From positions 558,001-622,000 of the forward strand of contig NZ_CP045496.1 in NCBI RefSeq assembly GCF_015500075.1: a stretch of DNA of 64,000 nucleotides, given 5' to 3'. A program made the position numbers and the translations under genes. The DNA is from Mesorhizobium sp. INR15. Its GTDB lineage: Bacteria; Pseudomonadota; Alphaproteobacteria; Rhizobiales; Rhizobiaceae. The stretch's first letter is position 1; each line of letters starts with the position of its first letter. The notes beneath the pieces are model-generated. The model made no database searches. It was given only the letters and a program-made list of their open reading frames with translations, and was not told the origin of the DNA. Below are positions 14,885-22,856 of the stretch, one piece after another.

Positions 14885-16372
14885 TCAGGCTGGTCGGCGC
14901 AGGCCGCTGCGGGCGTGATCGAGCCGGACGGGCTGGTCGGGAATGGTGACCGCGAATGTCGTGCGCCCGCCGATCGATTCGACCAGTTCGACCGTGCCGC
15001 CATGGGCGCGGATCAATTCATGCGCGATCGCCAGGCCAAGGCCGGTGCCGCCGCTGCGGGCCGAACCACGGAAGGCCGCGAACAGGTTCTCGCGCGCCTT
15101 TGGCGGCAGGCCGGGGCCGGTGTCGGTGACGACAATACGGCAGACGCTGCCCAGCCTTTCGGCCGAGACAGCCAGCCGGCGCACCACGGCGCTTTCAATA
15201 TCCGCCGCCATCGCCTGAACCGCATTGCGGCACAGATTGGTCAACACCCGGAACAGCTGCTCGGAATCAGCATCCACCTCGAACGTCAGATCGACCGCAT
15301 TGACGAATTCGATGCCGCCTTCGGTGTCGAGCAGGCCGTGGACGTCCTCGACCAGCTGGCGCAGCCTGAGACGACGGCGCGATGGCGGCGGCTCCTGGGT
15401 GCGGCCATAGGCAAGCACGCCTTCCGAATAGGACACCGCGCGATCGAGCGCGCGCAGCAGTTTCGGCGCGAATGCCTGCACCGTCGGGTCTTTCACGAGA
15501 CGCAAACGGTCCGACATCAGCTGCGCCGAGGCTAGGATGTTGCGCATGTCGTGGTTGATCTTCGACACCGCGAGCCCGAGGTCGGCGAGATGCTTCTGCT
15601 CGGACAGCATCTTTTGCAGGCGCTCCTGCATCTGCGACAGCTCGCGCTCGGCGACGCCGATCTCATCGGCGCGGGCGGCGGGACGGATGATGCGGCCAGG
15701 ATCGTCGGGCGCCTCGGAGAAGGATAGCATGGAGCGCGTCATGGTCCTGATCGGCCCGATCATGATCAGGTCGATCGCGGCATAGACCAGCATCGCGGTG
15801 AACAGCGAGATCAGCAGCGAGACGAAGGCGACGTTGCGCGAATAGACAAGCATGGCATTGCGCAGACTGTAGTCCGGCATGATCAGCTCGAACTCCTTGT
15901 CACTGTCGCCGACCGGCCCGAAGACGCGCAGCATGCGCTTGCCGCCGAAAAACAGCGTGTCCAGCGCGCCGGTCATGCCCTTGACCATGCCGATGCTGGC
16001 AATATCGATGTGTTCGTCGACCTGCGGCGGCATTTCGGCCACCACCAGAAGCCGTGAGACGCCGCCGTCGCGCACGGCGATCGCCTTGGCGCCGATCGCC
16101 ATCAGCACGTCGTTCTGCGCCGCGCGCGATAGCGATGTCGGTTCACCCTGCACCAGAACGATCGACACGGCCGCGGCGGTGCTGAGCCGCTCCTTCAGCC
16201 AGCTCACCCGGTAGCTGGCGATCCAGGGCAGGAAGATGAGCACCTCGGCCAGGAGCACGAAGACGATGGTGAGCAGCAGCAATTTTGTCGACAGGCCGCG
16301 GGACAGCGGCACGGTCCGCGCGGCGGCGGTCGCCGTACTGATCCTTTCGTCGCCTTGTATGGTTTCGCTCAT
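14885..16372 (-). CDS. Sensor histidine kinase
   Basis: A 495-residue membrane histidine kinase. Transmembrane segments at about residues 30-50 and 180-205 bracket a periplasmic sensor domain. A HAMP-like region follows, then the phosphoacceptor box S-K-I-N-H-D-M-R-N (His near 281), an N-box N-L-C-R-N-A-V-Q-A near 393 and G1/G2 boxes D-T-G-P-G-L and G-G-T-G-L-G-L-A for ATP binding. No response regulator lies beside it in this window, so it is an orphan here. It is the first chromosomal gene after the tRNA-Arg element and is divergent from rpmH. The signal is unknown. Confidence 0.88.
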   Translation of the reverse strand: MSETIQGDERISTATAAARTVPLSRGLSTKLLLLTIVFVLLAEVLIFLPWIASYRVSWLKERLSTAAAVSIVLVQGEPTSLSRAAQNDVLMAIGAKAIAVRDGGVSRLLVVAEMPPQVDEHIDIASIGMVKGMTGALDTLFFGGKRMLRVFGPVGDSDKEFELIMPDYSLRNAMLVYSRNVAFVSLLISLFTAMLVYAAIDLIMIGPIRTMTRSMLSFSEAPDDPGRIIRPAARADEIGVAERELSQMQERLQKMLSEQKHLADLGLAVSKINHDMRNILASAQLMSDRLRLVKDPTVQAFAPKLLRALDRAVSYSEGVLAYGRTQEPPPSRRRLRLRQLVEDVHGLLDTEGGIEFVNAVDLTFEVDADSEQLFRVLTNLCRNAVQAMAADIESAVVRRLAVSAERLGSVCRIVVTDTGPGLPPKARENLFAAFRGSARSGGTGLGLAIAHELIRAHGGTVELVESIGGRTTFAVTIPDQPVRLDHARSGLRRPA

Positions 16373-16478
16373 GCGGCTGTTATCTTCACAATCACTTGAT
16401 CAACGCAGATTAGGCGATTACGGCTTTTTTGCCAATTTCATCCTTCGTCGGAGCGAAACACCGATAGAAGACGCCGGA

Positions 16479-16507
16479 TTGACTTCCAAAACCCTTCTTT
16501 CTATAAG
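16479..16507 (+). promoter_or_regulatory. Sigma-70-type promoter for rpmH
   Basis: TTGACT at 16479-16484 and TATAAG at 16502-16507 are 17 bases apart, close to the housekeeping consensus. It is about 120 bases upstream of the rpmH ATG and would drive rpmH-rnpA-yidC. Confidence 0.6.
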
Positions 16508-16628
16508 CCCGCTCACGCTCGGGCCATTCGTCCCGGCGCGGTTTCGATCGCGCCAAAACCGGCCCGGCAAAGCTCCTGTTACAACGTGACAGAATCAAGA
16601 AGGGCCGCACCCCGCGGTATTAAAACAA

Positions 16629-16763
16629 ATGAAGCGTACCTACCAACCGTCTAAACTCGTCCGCAAGCGCCGGCACGGTTTCCGTGCCCGCATGGCTACC
16701 AAAGGTGGTCGTGGCGTCGTCGCAGCCCGTCGCAACCGCGGCCGCAAGCGGCTCAGCGCCTAA
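16629..16763 (+). CDS. rpmH: 50S ribosomal protein L34
   Basis: A 44-residue, very basic protein beginning M-K-R-T-Y-Q-P-S and ending R-K-R-L-S-A, the universal L34 sequence pattern with F-R-A-R-M in the middle. L34 is a small component of the large ribosomal subunit. It is followed 15 bases later by rnpA and then yidC, the conserved bacterial order in which L34, RNase P protein and the YidC insertase are expressed together. Length and ends fit the family exactly. Confidence 0.97.
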   Translation: MKRTYQPSKLVRKRRHGFRARMATKGGRGVVAARRNRGRKRLSA

Positions 16764-16778
16764 AGCGAGACGAGATCG

Positions 16779-17132
16779 TTGCCCGCAACCAGCAAGCCAG
16801 TGGGACCAAATCCCAAGCGGCTTCTGAAGCGCGCGGAATTCCTGGCCGTCCGCCGCGGTGAAAAACGCCGCGGGCGGCTATTCCTCGTTGAGGTCCTCAA
16901 TCGAGGTGACGACGAGGCGCCGCGCGTCGGCTACACCGTCACCAAGAAGGTCGGCAACGCGGTTGTCCGCAACCGCATCAGGCGGCGGCTGCGGGAAGCC
17001 GTGCGCACCCATGCCGCGGATGACATGGCGCGCGGCAATGACTATGTCATCGTCGGACGCGAAGATGCGCTCGCCGCACCCTTCGGCCAGTTGAAGGCCG
17101 AACTCTCCCGCCGAATTCGCGGAACACGATAG
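16779..17132 (+). CDS. rnpA: Ribonuclease P protein component
   Basis: The 117-residue protein subunit of RNase P, which helps the RNA subunit remove 5' leaders from tRNA precursors. The central signature V-V-R-N-R-I-R-R-R-L-R-E-A near residues 65-77 is the RNR motif that contacts RNA, preceded by V-G-Y-T-V-T-K-K-V-G-N-A. The N-terminal R-L-L-K-R-A-E-F is also typical. The start is uncertain: TTG at 16779 gives the longest form, GTG at 16800 a shorter one, and neither has a strong ribosome site. It lies between rpmH and yidC, 14 bases before the latter. Confidence 0.93.
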   Translation: MPATSKPVGPNPKRLLKRAEFLAVRRGEKRRGRLFLVEVLNRGDDEAPRVGYTVTKKVGNAVVRNRIRRRLREAVRTHAADDMARGNDYVIVGREDALAAPFGQLKAELSRRIRGTR

Positions 17133-17146
17133 GCCAAGGGCTCTCG

Positions 17147-18961
17147 ATGGAAAACAACCGGAACTTCTTCATCACCATCGCGCTGTCGGTGCTGATCCTG
17201 ACTGTGTGGCAGGTGTTCTACATGAACCCGCGCGTCGAGGCGCAGCGCGAGGCCGCCAAGGTCGAGGCGCAACGGGTGGAGGAACAGAAGAAGGCGGTCG
17301 AGGGCGCCAACCCTCCCGGAACAGGGGCGCCGGCGGTGCAGGGCGCCATTCCGAACGCCCCGGGCGGCAGCACCACGTCGCCGGCCAGCCGCGACCAGGC
17401 GATCGCCGGCACGGCCCGCGTCAAGATCGACACGCCGAGCCTGTCGGGCTCGATCAACCTGACCGGCGCGCGGCTCGACGACCTCAAGCTCAAGCACTAC
17501 ACGGAAACGGTCGACAAGAATTCGCCCGAGATCGAACTGCTCAATCCAGCGGCGCTGCCCAATGGCTACTTTGCCGAGGTCGGCTTCAGCAGCAATGTCG
17601 AGCAGACAGGCGCTGTACCGGGCTCGGATACCGTATGGACCGTGGCCGGTAACCCGACGCTGACGCCGGCGACACCGGTCGAACTGACCTATACCAACGA
17701 CAAGGGCCTGACTTTCAAGCGCACGGTCTCGGTCGACAATGACTACATGTTCACCGTCTCCGACACGGTGCAGAATTCCGGGACTTCGTCGGTCTCGCTT
17801 TACAATTACGGTCGCGTGACCCGCTTCGACAAGCCGGCCGTGGCCAGCACCTATGTGCTGCATGAAGGCCTGATCGGCTTCACCGGCACCGAAGGCCTGC
17901 AGGAACACAAATACGCGTCGATCGAGAAGGACAAGCAGTTCACGCCGGGCAAGTCGAGCGATGGCTGGCTTGGCATCACCGACAAATACTGGGCGGTGAC
18001 GCTGATACCGAGCGAGAAGCAGCCGTTCCAGCCGCGCTACGGCTATTTCGAGGACGTCCGCCACCGCTACCAGTCGGATTACCTTTCCGACCCGATCACC
18101 GTCGATGCCGGCAAGTCGGCCACTGTCGAGACCGAGATTTTCGCCGGCGCCAAGGAAGTCAGCAAGATCAACGCCTATGCCGAGGACCGCCACATCAAGC
18201 GGTTCGACCTCTTGATCGACTGGGGCTGGTTCCACTTCATCACCAAGCCGATGTTCTGGCTGATCGACACGCTGTACAAATTCTTCGGCAATTTCGGCCT
18301 GGCGATCCTCGCCACCACCGTCATCGTCAAGGCCATCTTCTTCCCGCTCGCCAACAAGTCCTACGCGTCGATGGCGAACATGAAGAAAGTGCAGCCGAAG
18401 ATGACCGAGATCCGCGAGAAATACGCGGACGACAAGATGAAACAGCAACAGGCGATGATGGAGCTGTACAAGACCGAGAAGATCAACCCGCTCGCCGGCT
18501 GCTGGCCGGTGGCGCTGCAGATCCCGGTCTTCTTCTCGCTCTACAAGGTGCTCTACATCACCATCGAGATGCGGCATGCGCCGTTCTTCGGCTGGATCCA
18601 GGATCTGGCGGCGCCGGATCCGACCTCGCTGTTCAACCTGTTTGGCCTGCTTCCGTTCGCGGCACCGGCGTTGCTGCATATCGGCATCTGGCCGCTGATC
18701 ATGGGTGTCACCATGTTCCTGCAGATGCGCATGAACCCGACCCCGCCGGATCCGACGCAGGCCGCGATCTTCACCTGGATGCCCGTGATCTTCACCTTCA
18801 TGATGGCTGGTTTCCCGGCCGGTCTCGTCATCTACTGGGCTTGGAACAACTCGCTGTCGATCCTGCAGCAAGGCGTGATCATGAAGCGCCAGGGCGCCAA
18901 GATCGAACTGTGGGACAATCTGGTTGCCTTGTTCCGGAAGAAACCGTCGCCGGCGGAATAG
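17147..18961 (+). CDS. yidC: Membrane protein insertase YidC
   Basis: A 604-residue inner-membrane insertase of the YidC/Oxa1 family, which inserts and folds membrane proteins with or without SecYEG. A first transmembrane segment (about 7-25) is followed by an Ala/Pro-rich linker. A large periplasmic beta-sandwich domain occupies about 95-350, then comes the conserved five-helix core (about 360-590) with F-G-N-F-G-L-A-I-L, P-L-A-G-C-W-P-V-A-L-Q-I-P-V-F and F-P-A-G-L-V-I-Y-W. The length fits proteobacterial YidC. It ends with a strong terminator 31 bases after the stop. Confidence 0.97.
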   Translation: MENNRNFFITIALSVLILTVWQVFYMNPRVEAQREAAKVEAQRVEEQKKAVEGANPPGTGAPAVQGAIPNAPGGSTTSPASRDQAIAGTARVKIDTPSLSGSINLTGARLDDLKLKHYTETVDKNSPEIELLNPAALPNGYFAEVGFSSNVEQTGAVPGSDTVWTVAGNPTLTPATPVELTYTNDKGLTFKRTVSVDNDYMFTVSDTVQNSGTSSVSLYNYGRVTRFDKPAVASTYVLHEGLIGFTGTEGLQEHKYASIEKDKQFTPGKSSDGWLGITDKYWAVTLIPSEKQPFQPRYGYFEDVRHRYQSDYLSDPITVDAGKSATVETEIFAGAKEVSKINAYAEDRHIKRFDLLIDWGWFHFITKPMFWLIDTLYKFFGNFGLAILATTVIVKAIFFPLANKSYASMANMKKVQPKMTEIREKYADDKMKQQQAMMELYKTEKINPLAGCWPVALQIPVFFSLYKVLYITIEMRHAPFFGWIQDLAAPDPTSLFNLFGLLPFAAPALLHIGIWPLIMGVTMFLQMRMNPTPPDPTQAAIFTWMPVIFTFMMAGFPAGLVIYWAWNNSLSILQQGVIMKRQGAKIELWDNLVALFRKKPSPAE

Positions 18962-18991
18962 CCGGCGCCTCACTGCTTTTCGAAAATAGAG

Positions 18992-19018
18992 AAAGCCCTG
19001 CATCCGCGGGGCTTTTTT
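18992..19018 (+). terminator. Rho-independent terminator after yidC
   Basis: AAAGCCC at 18992-18998 pairs with GGGCTTT at 19009-19015 and the arm runs into TTTTTT, a standard intrinsic terminator closing the rpmH-rnpA-yidC unit. Confidence 0.85.
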
Positions 19019-19055
19019 CTTGGCCACGTCGCAAGATCACGTTCCCGTGAGCGGC

Positions 19056-19083
19056 GAAACTAGCGCCGACCGCAAGGCGTGAC
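19056..19083 (+). promoter_or_regulatory. ECF-type promoter candidate for first FAS1 gene
   Basis: GAAAC at 19056-19060, 17 bases, then CGTGAC at 19078-19083, ending 57 bases before the ATG. The same pattern stands before the other two FAS1 genes in this window (16-base spacer there). The GAAAC/CGT shape is that of extracytoplasmic-function sigma promoters; which sigma uses it is inferred. Confidence 0.5.
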
Positions 19084-19140
19084 TGCTCCTGTATTTCCAA
19101 GGCGATCAATTTCGATCAGCCCTCACCCGGAGGAGAAGTC

Positions 19141-19701
19141 ATGCGTTTGCCGTCATTCAAGTTAATCGCAATTTCCGCGCTCGTTGCGTCGAGCACGATG
19201 CTCGCCCCCGCCTATGCCAAGAACCCGATGGTTGGCGGCGCCGCGATGTATGCCAACAAGAACATCGTCGAGAACGCCGTCAACTCGAAGGACCACACGA
19301 CGCTGGTCGCAGCCGTCAAGGCAGCCGGCCTTGTCGAAACCCTCCAGGGCGCCGGTCCGTTCACCGTCTTTGCTCCAACCAATGAAGCGTTTGCCGCACT
19401 GCCCAAGGGCACCGTCGACACACTGCTGAAGCCGGAGAACAAGGACCAGCTGGTCAAGGTTCTGACCGCGCATGTCGTAGCCGGCAAGATTTCGGGCGCC
19501 GAACTGATGAAGAAGGCCAAGGCCATGGGCGGCAAATATGAGATGAAGGCCGTCAGCGGCGACACGCTGACCGCTGAAGTCAAGAAGGGCAAGCTCTACA
19601 TCATGGACGAGTCTGGCGGCGAGGCGAAGGTGACCATCGCCGACGTCAACCAGTCGAACGGCGTCATCCACGTCGTCAACAAGGTTCTTGTTCCGAAGTG
19701 A
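19141..19701 (+). CDS. Secreted fasciclin (FAS1) domain protein, copy 1
   Basis: A 186-residue secreted protein: Sec signal peptide of about 26 residues ending A-Y-A-K, then one FAS1 domain. FAS1 box H1 is T-V-F-A-P-T-N-E-A-F and box H2 is S-N-G-V-I-H-V-V-N-K-V-L. FAS1 domains mediate adhesion or ligand binding at the cell surface; rhizobial versions have been linked to surface properties. Residues 28-109 match copy 3 (29880-30437) with 4 differences in 82 positions, while the rest matches copy 2 (19889-20455) with 11 in 77, so it looks like a recombinant. GGAGGAG lies just upstream of the ATG, and an ECF-like promoter precedes it. Confidence 0.9.
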   Translation: MRLPSFKLIAISALVASSTMLAPAYAKNPMVGGAAMYANKNIVENAVNSKDHTTLVAAVKAAGLVETLQGAGPFTVFAPTNEAFAALPKGTVDTLLKPENKDQLVKVLTAHVVAGKISGAELMKKAKAMGGKYEMKAVSGDTLTAEVKKGKLYIMDESGGEAKVTIADVNQSNGVIHVVNKVLVPK

Positions 19702-19723
19702 TAGAAATAATTTGATGATTCCG

Positions 19724-19760
19724 CGCCTCCGTGATTTTCATCGCGGAGGCGTGTTCTTTT
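19724..19760 (+). terminator. Terminator after first FAS1 gene
   Basis: CGCCTCCG at 19724-19731 pairs with CGGAGGCG at 19744-19751 and is followed by TGTTCTTTT. It separates the two tandem FAS1 genes, so each has its own transcript. Confidence 0.7.
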
Positions 19761-19814
19761 CGATTTCCAGAATTTCCAATAGCAATATTTAGTGCATCGG
19801 AATTCTGGCAAGAA

Positions 19815-19841
19815 GAAACTTTTCTCGATCGGCGGCGTAAC
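19815..19841 (+). promoter_or_regulatory. ECF-type promoter candidate for second FAS1 gene
   Basis: GAAAC at 19815-19819, 16 bases, CGTAAC at 19836-19841, ending 47 bases before the ATG. Spacing and sequence match the element before FAS1 copy 3 (GAAAC, 16 bases, CGTATC). Confidence 0.5.
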
Positions 19842-19888
19842 TCTTCTGGCAAACGAATCCACCTTTGCCTCATCAGAAGGGTTCTCCA

Positions 19889-20455
19889 ATGGCACAGTCC
19901 ATCCTCAAGGCACTCTGCGTCTCGGCCGTCCTGGCTGTCTCCGGCCTCGCCGCGACAACGGCTTACACATTCGCCAATCCGACTGTCGGCGGCGCCGCGA
20001 TGTCGACCTCGAAGAACATCGTCGAGAATGCCGTCAACTCACCCATCCACAAGACGCTCGTGGCAGCCGTGAAGGCCGCCGGCCTTGTCGATACGCTGGA
20101 AAGCGCTGGTCCGTTCACCGTGTTCGCGCCAACGGATTCAGCCTTCAAGAAACTTCCGGCCGGCACGGTCGCCACGCTGGTGAAGCCGGAGAACAAGGCA
20201 AAGCTGGTCAAGATCCTGACCGCCCATGTCGTCGCCGGCAAGATCTCGGCCAAGGACATGATGGCCAAGGCCAAGGCGATGGGCGGCAAGTATGAAATGA
20301 AGACCGTCAGCGGCGACACGCTCACCGCCGAGGTCAAGAAGGGTTCGCTCTACATCGTTGACGAGTCCGGCGGCGCCGCCAAGGTGACGACCGCCGACGT
20401 CAACCAGTCGAACGGCGTCATCCACGTCGTCAACAAGGTGCTCTTGCCGAAGTAA
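19889..20455 (+). CDS. Secreted fasciclin (FAS1) domain protein, copy 2
   Basis: A 188-residue secreted FAS1 protein. A signal peptide of about 29 residues with core L-C-V-S-A-V-L-A-V-S-G-L-A-A is followed by one FAS1 domain with H1 box T-V-F-A-P-T-D-S-A-F and H2 box S-N-G-V-I-H-V-V-N-K-V-L. The ATG at 19889 has AGAAGGG upstream; an in-frame start eight codons earlier is less likely. It is a tandem paralogue of copy 1, sharing the second half almost unchanged but differing at 20 of 82 positions in the first half. A terminator on each side and its own promoter-like element make it monocistronic. Confidence 0.9.
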   Translation: MAQSILKALCVSAVLAVSGLAATTAYTFANPTVGGAAMSTSKNIVENAVNSPIHKTLVAAVKAAGLVDTLESAGPFTVFAPTDSAFKKLPAGTVATLVKPENKAKLVKILTAHVVAGKISAKDMMAKAKAMGGKYEMKTVSGDTLTAEVKKGSLYIVDESGGAAKVTTADVNQSNGVIHVVNKVLLPK

Positions 20456-20556
20456 CGGTTCCAGCATGGCAAAGGCATCCGCCCGTCGGCTTTCTGGGCC
20501 TGCCTTGCCAACCTCATCAGAGGTCAACATTTGAGGGAGCCGTCTCTCGGCAACGG

Positions 20557-20594
20557 CCGGGGTCCTGTAGTCCCTCACAGGGCCCCGGTTTCTT
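20557..20594 (+). terminator. Terminator after second FAS1 gene
   Basis: CCGGGGTCCTGT at 20557-20568 pairs with ACAGGGCCCCGG at 20577-20588 (one mismatch), followed by TTTCTTCC. A strong hairpin about 100 bases after the stop codon. Confidence 0.7.
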
Positions 20595-20787
20595 CCGGTT
20601 CCAGCGTTCGGGCCGTCACGCAACGCCTGGGTAGACGCCGCCGCCACACATCCCTATAAGCTCCCTCTTATCCGGGAGCGCTCCATCGATGAACAGCTAG
20701 GTTGATCCGTTCAGCAGGCCATTGGTGCTGCCGGTCGGATCGCGCTATTTTCACCTTGCCTGTTACCCAATCGGATGGAGCCGGACC

Positions 20788-21426
20788 ATGATTGGACCCA
20801 ACCCTGACATCAAGCACCCGATCCCGATGCATACGCGCGTCGGTTTCCTGAAAGCGCTGGTCAATGCGCCCAACATCGAGATCGGCGACTTCACCTACTA
20901 TGACGATCCCGACGGGCCGGACAAATTCGCCGAGAAATGCGTGCTGCACCACTACCCCTTCATCGGCGACAAGCTGATCATCGGCAAGTTCTGCGCGATT
21001 GCGGAGGGCGCGCGGTTCATCATGAACGGCGCCAACCATGCGATGTCCGGCTTTTCGACCTATCCGTTCAACATTTTCGGCCATGGCTGGGAAAAGGGTT
21101 TCGACCCGGCGACATGGTCGAAGGAAGTGCGTGGCGACACCGTGGTCGGCAATGATGTATGGATCGGCATGGAAGCCCTGATCATGCCCGGCGTCGAGAT
21201 CGGCCACGGCGCCATTGTCGCGGCGAAGTCGGTGGTGACGCATGACGTGCCGCCCTATGCGATCGTTGCCGGCAACGCGGCCAAGGTGGTGAAGATGCGC
21301 TTCGATGACAGGACGATCCGGCGGCTTCAGGCGGTGGCCTGGTGGGACTGGCCGGCAGACAAGATCAGCAATCATCTCGATGCCATCAGAGGCGCCGATA
21401 TCTCTCTTCTGGAGGCAGCAGCTTGA
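20788..21426 (+). CDS. CatB-related acetyltransferase (xenobiotic type)
   Basis: A 212-residue left-handed beta-helix acetyltransferase of the CatB/XAT group, which uses acetyl-CoA to acetylate hydroxyl groups (chloramphenicol, streptogramins or sugars). It shows the hexapeptide pattern I-I-G-K-F-C-A-I-A near residue 70, the catalytic-loop block N-G-A-N-H-A-M near 82 with the histidine, V-G-N-D-V-W-I-G near 125 and P-P-Y-A-I-V-A-G-N-A-A near 158. The ATG at 20788 has GGAG nine bases upstream and gives the usual length. The engB start overlaps its stop codon. An actual resistance role is not shown by sequence. Confidence 0.85.
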   Translation: MIGPNPDIKHPIPMHTRVGFLKALVNAPNIEIGDFTYYDDPDGPDKFAEKCVLHHYPFIGDKLIIGKFCAIAEGARFIMNGANHAMSGFSTYPFNIFGHGWEKGFDPATWSKEVRGDTVVGNDVWIGMEALIMPGVEIGHGAIVAAKSVVTHDVPPYAIVAGNAAKVVKMRFDDRTIRRLQAVAWWDWPADKISNHLDAIRGADISLLEAAA

Positions 21427-22073
21427 CCAACACCGTGATCGGCACCGAACTGTTCACACGCGCGTGGATCTTCATCCGCGGCGTGCCGGCTATGAAATTC
21501 CTGCCGCCGGAAGGACCACCGGAAATCGCCTTCGCCGGGCGCTCCAACGTCGGCAAGTCGTCGCTGATCAACGCTCTGGTCAACCAGAAGGGCCTCGCGC
21601 GCACCTCCAACACGCCGGGGCGGACGCAGGAGCTCAACTATTTCGTGCCGGATGGATTTTCCGGCGAAGGCGCCGATCTGCCACCGCTGGCTCTGGTCGA
21701 CATGCCTGGCTACGGCTATGCCACCGCGCCTAAGGAGAAGGTCGACGAGTGGACCAAGCTGGTCTTCGACTATCTCAAGGGACGCGTCACGCTGAAGCGC
21801 GTCTATGTGCTGATCGACGCCCGCCACGGCATCAAGGCGAAGGACGACGAAGTGCTGTCGCTGCTCGACAAGGCGGCGGTGTCCTATCAGATCGTGCTGA
21901 CCAAGACCGACAAGATCAAGGCCGCCGGCGTGCCGAGGCTGATCGAAGAAACGCTTGCCAAGATCAAGAAGCGGCCGGCGGCGTTTCCGTTCGTCCTGGC
22001 AACGTCCTCGGAAAAGGCCGAAGGCCTGGAGGAGCTGCGCGCGGCGATCGTGCTCGCCGCCAATGGCGGATAA
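21423..22073 (+). CDS. engB: Ribosome biogenesis GTP-binding protein EngB/YsxC
   Basis: A 216-residue GTPase needed for large-subunit assembly. It carries G1 G-R-S-N-V-G-K-S-S near residue 41, the G2 threonine region T-S-N-T-P-G-R-T-Q, G3 D-M-P-G-Y-G near 91, G4 T-K-T-D near 157 and G5 A-T-S-S near 194. The frame is open further upstream, but a TTG at 21423 overlapping the stop of the preceding gene (TTGA) gives the normal length and implies coupled translation. In related genomes engB usually follows yidC closely; here FAS1 and acetyltransferase genes intervene. Confidence 0.93.
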   Translation: MTNTVIGTELFTRAWIFIRGVPAMKFLPPEGPPEIAFAGRSNVGKSSLINALVNQKGLARTSNTPGRTQELNYFVPDGFSGEGADLPPLALVDMPGYGYATAPKEKVDEWTKLVFDYLKGRVTLKRVYVLIDARHGIKAKDDEVLSLLDKAAVSYQIVLTKTDKIKAAGVPRLIEETLAKIKKRPAAFPFVLATSSEKAEGLEELRAAIVLAANGG

Positions 22074-22149
22074 CAGCGCTGCGGAGCGCTTGACCGTTGA
22101 CCGCGCCTTGGCAATCCGTCAACATTCCGCCGCCGTCTGAGGCTGCACC

Positions 22150-22851
22150 ATGCGCATCATTTTCCGTTGTGATCCGGCGCTTGCCGAAACACTGCCTCGA
22201 CCCGTTCCCGCGCGTGGCGTGCTGCCCGACTGGCTTCGCAAGATGCCCGCGAAAGCCTATTCGGAAATCCATGGGCGAGATATCCGCACGGTAAAACAGT
22301 GCCCACCCTTCGTTGATGCCATGACACATGGCTTCATGATCCTGCTGCCATGCGATGTGACCGTCGAGAACGGTGCCTTTGCATGGCAGTGGGGCATCAA
22401 CGAGCCTTCAACGAAGGGCCACCCGCGTTCTCCGCTCAGCTTCCATGTTGCAGAACAGCTCGCCGGCGCACCGTTCTCCAATGGGCTGGCGGCGGTAAAA
22501 TTCAACAGTTTTTGGACGATCGAGCTGGAAGAAGGCTGGTCGCTCTTCGCCACCCACCCGGTCAATCGCGATGACCTGCCTTTCCGCCTGGTGACTGGTG
22601 TTGTCGACTCGGATCGCTTCCAGGACGCCGGCATCAATTTCCCGGCAATCTGGACAAATGAGGATTTTTCCGGAGTCTTGCCGAAGGGCACCCCGATTGC
22701 ACAATGCTTTCCCGTACCGCGCGCCGCGCCTGAACTCGTCTTCGAAAGCTTCGATGCCACTCGCCAGGCCACCTACGAAAAGACCGTCGCCGATGTTCTC
22801 GCTGAACCCGGTGTCTATCGGAAGCAGTTTCGCGTCAAGCGTGTGCGCTAG
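22150..22851 (+). CDS. Conserved protein of unknown function
   Basis: A 233-residue soluble protein I cannot assign firmly. It has R-P-V-P-A-R-G-V-L-P-D-W-L near residues 18-30, C-P-P-F near 50, a block H-G-F-M-I-L-L-P-C near 60 and later N-S-F-W-T-I, suggesting a compact beta-rich fold. The pattern vaguely recalls the DUF6065 group (R-x-x-P-A, D-W-M, H-G-W-x-I), but that is a weak impression. No signal peptide, membrane segment or catalytic motif is seen. The stop codon lies two bases before the CTAG target of the IS701-type element, which left the gene intact but probably separated it from its natural terminator. Confidence 0.6.
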   Translation: MRIIFRCDPALAETLPRPVPARGVLPDWLRKMPAKAYSEIHGRDIRTVKQCPPFVDAMTHGFMILLPCDVTVENGAFAWQWGINEPSTKGHPRSPLSFHVAEQLAGAPFSNGLAAVKFNSFWTIELEEGWSLFATHPVNRDDLPFRLVTGVVDSDRFQDAGINFPAIWTNEDFSGVLPKGTPIAQCFPVPRAAPELVFESFDATRQATYEKTVADVLAEPGVYRKQFRVKRVR

Positions 22852-22856
22852 TCTAG

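Noticed and set aside
16373..16628. A chromosome replication origin near rpmH
   Set aside because: The rpmH-rnpA region is near oriC in some bacteria, but I see no DnaA-box cluster or dnaA here, and in this bacterial group the origin is usually elsewhere.
17042..19027. A 661-codon open frame antisense to yidC
   Set aside because: It is His/Arg/Asp-rich low-complexity sequence typical of antisense frames in GC-rich genes and has no family pattern; yidC is certain.
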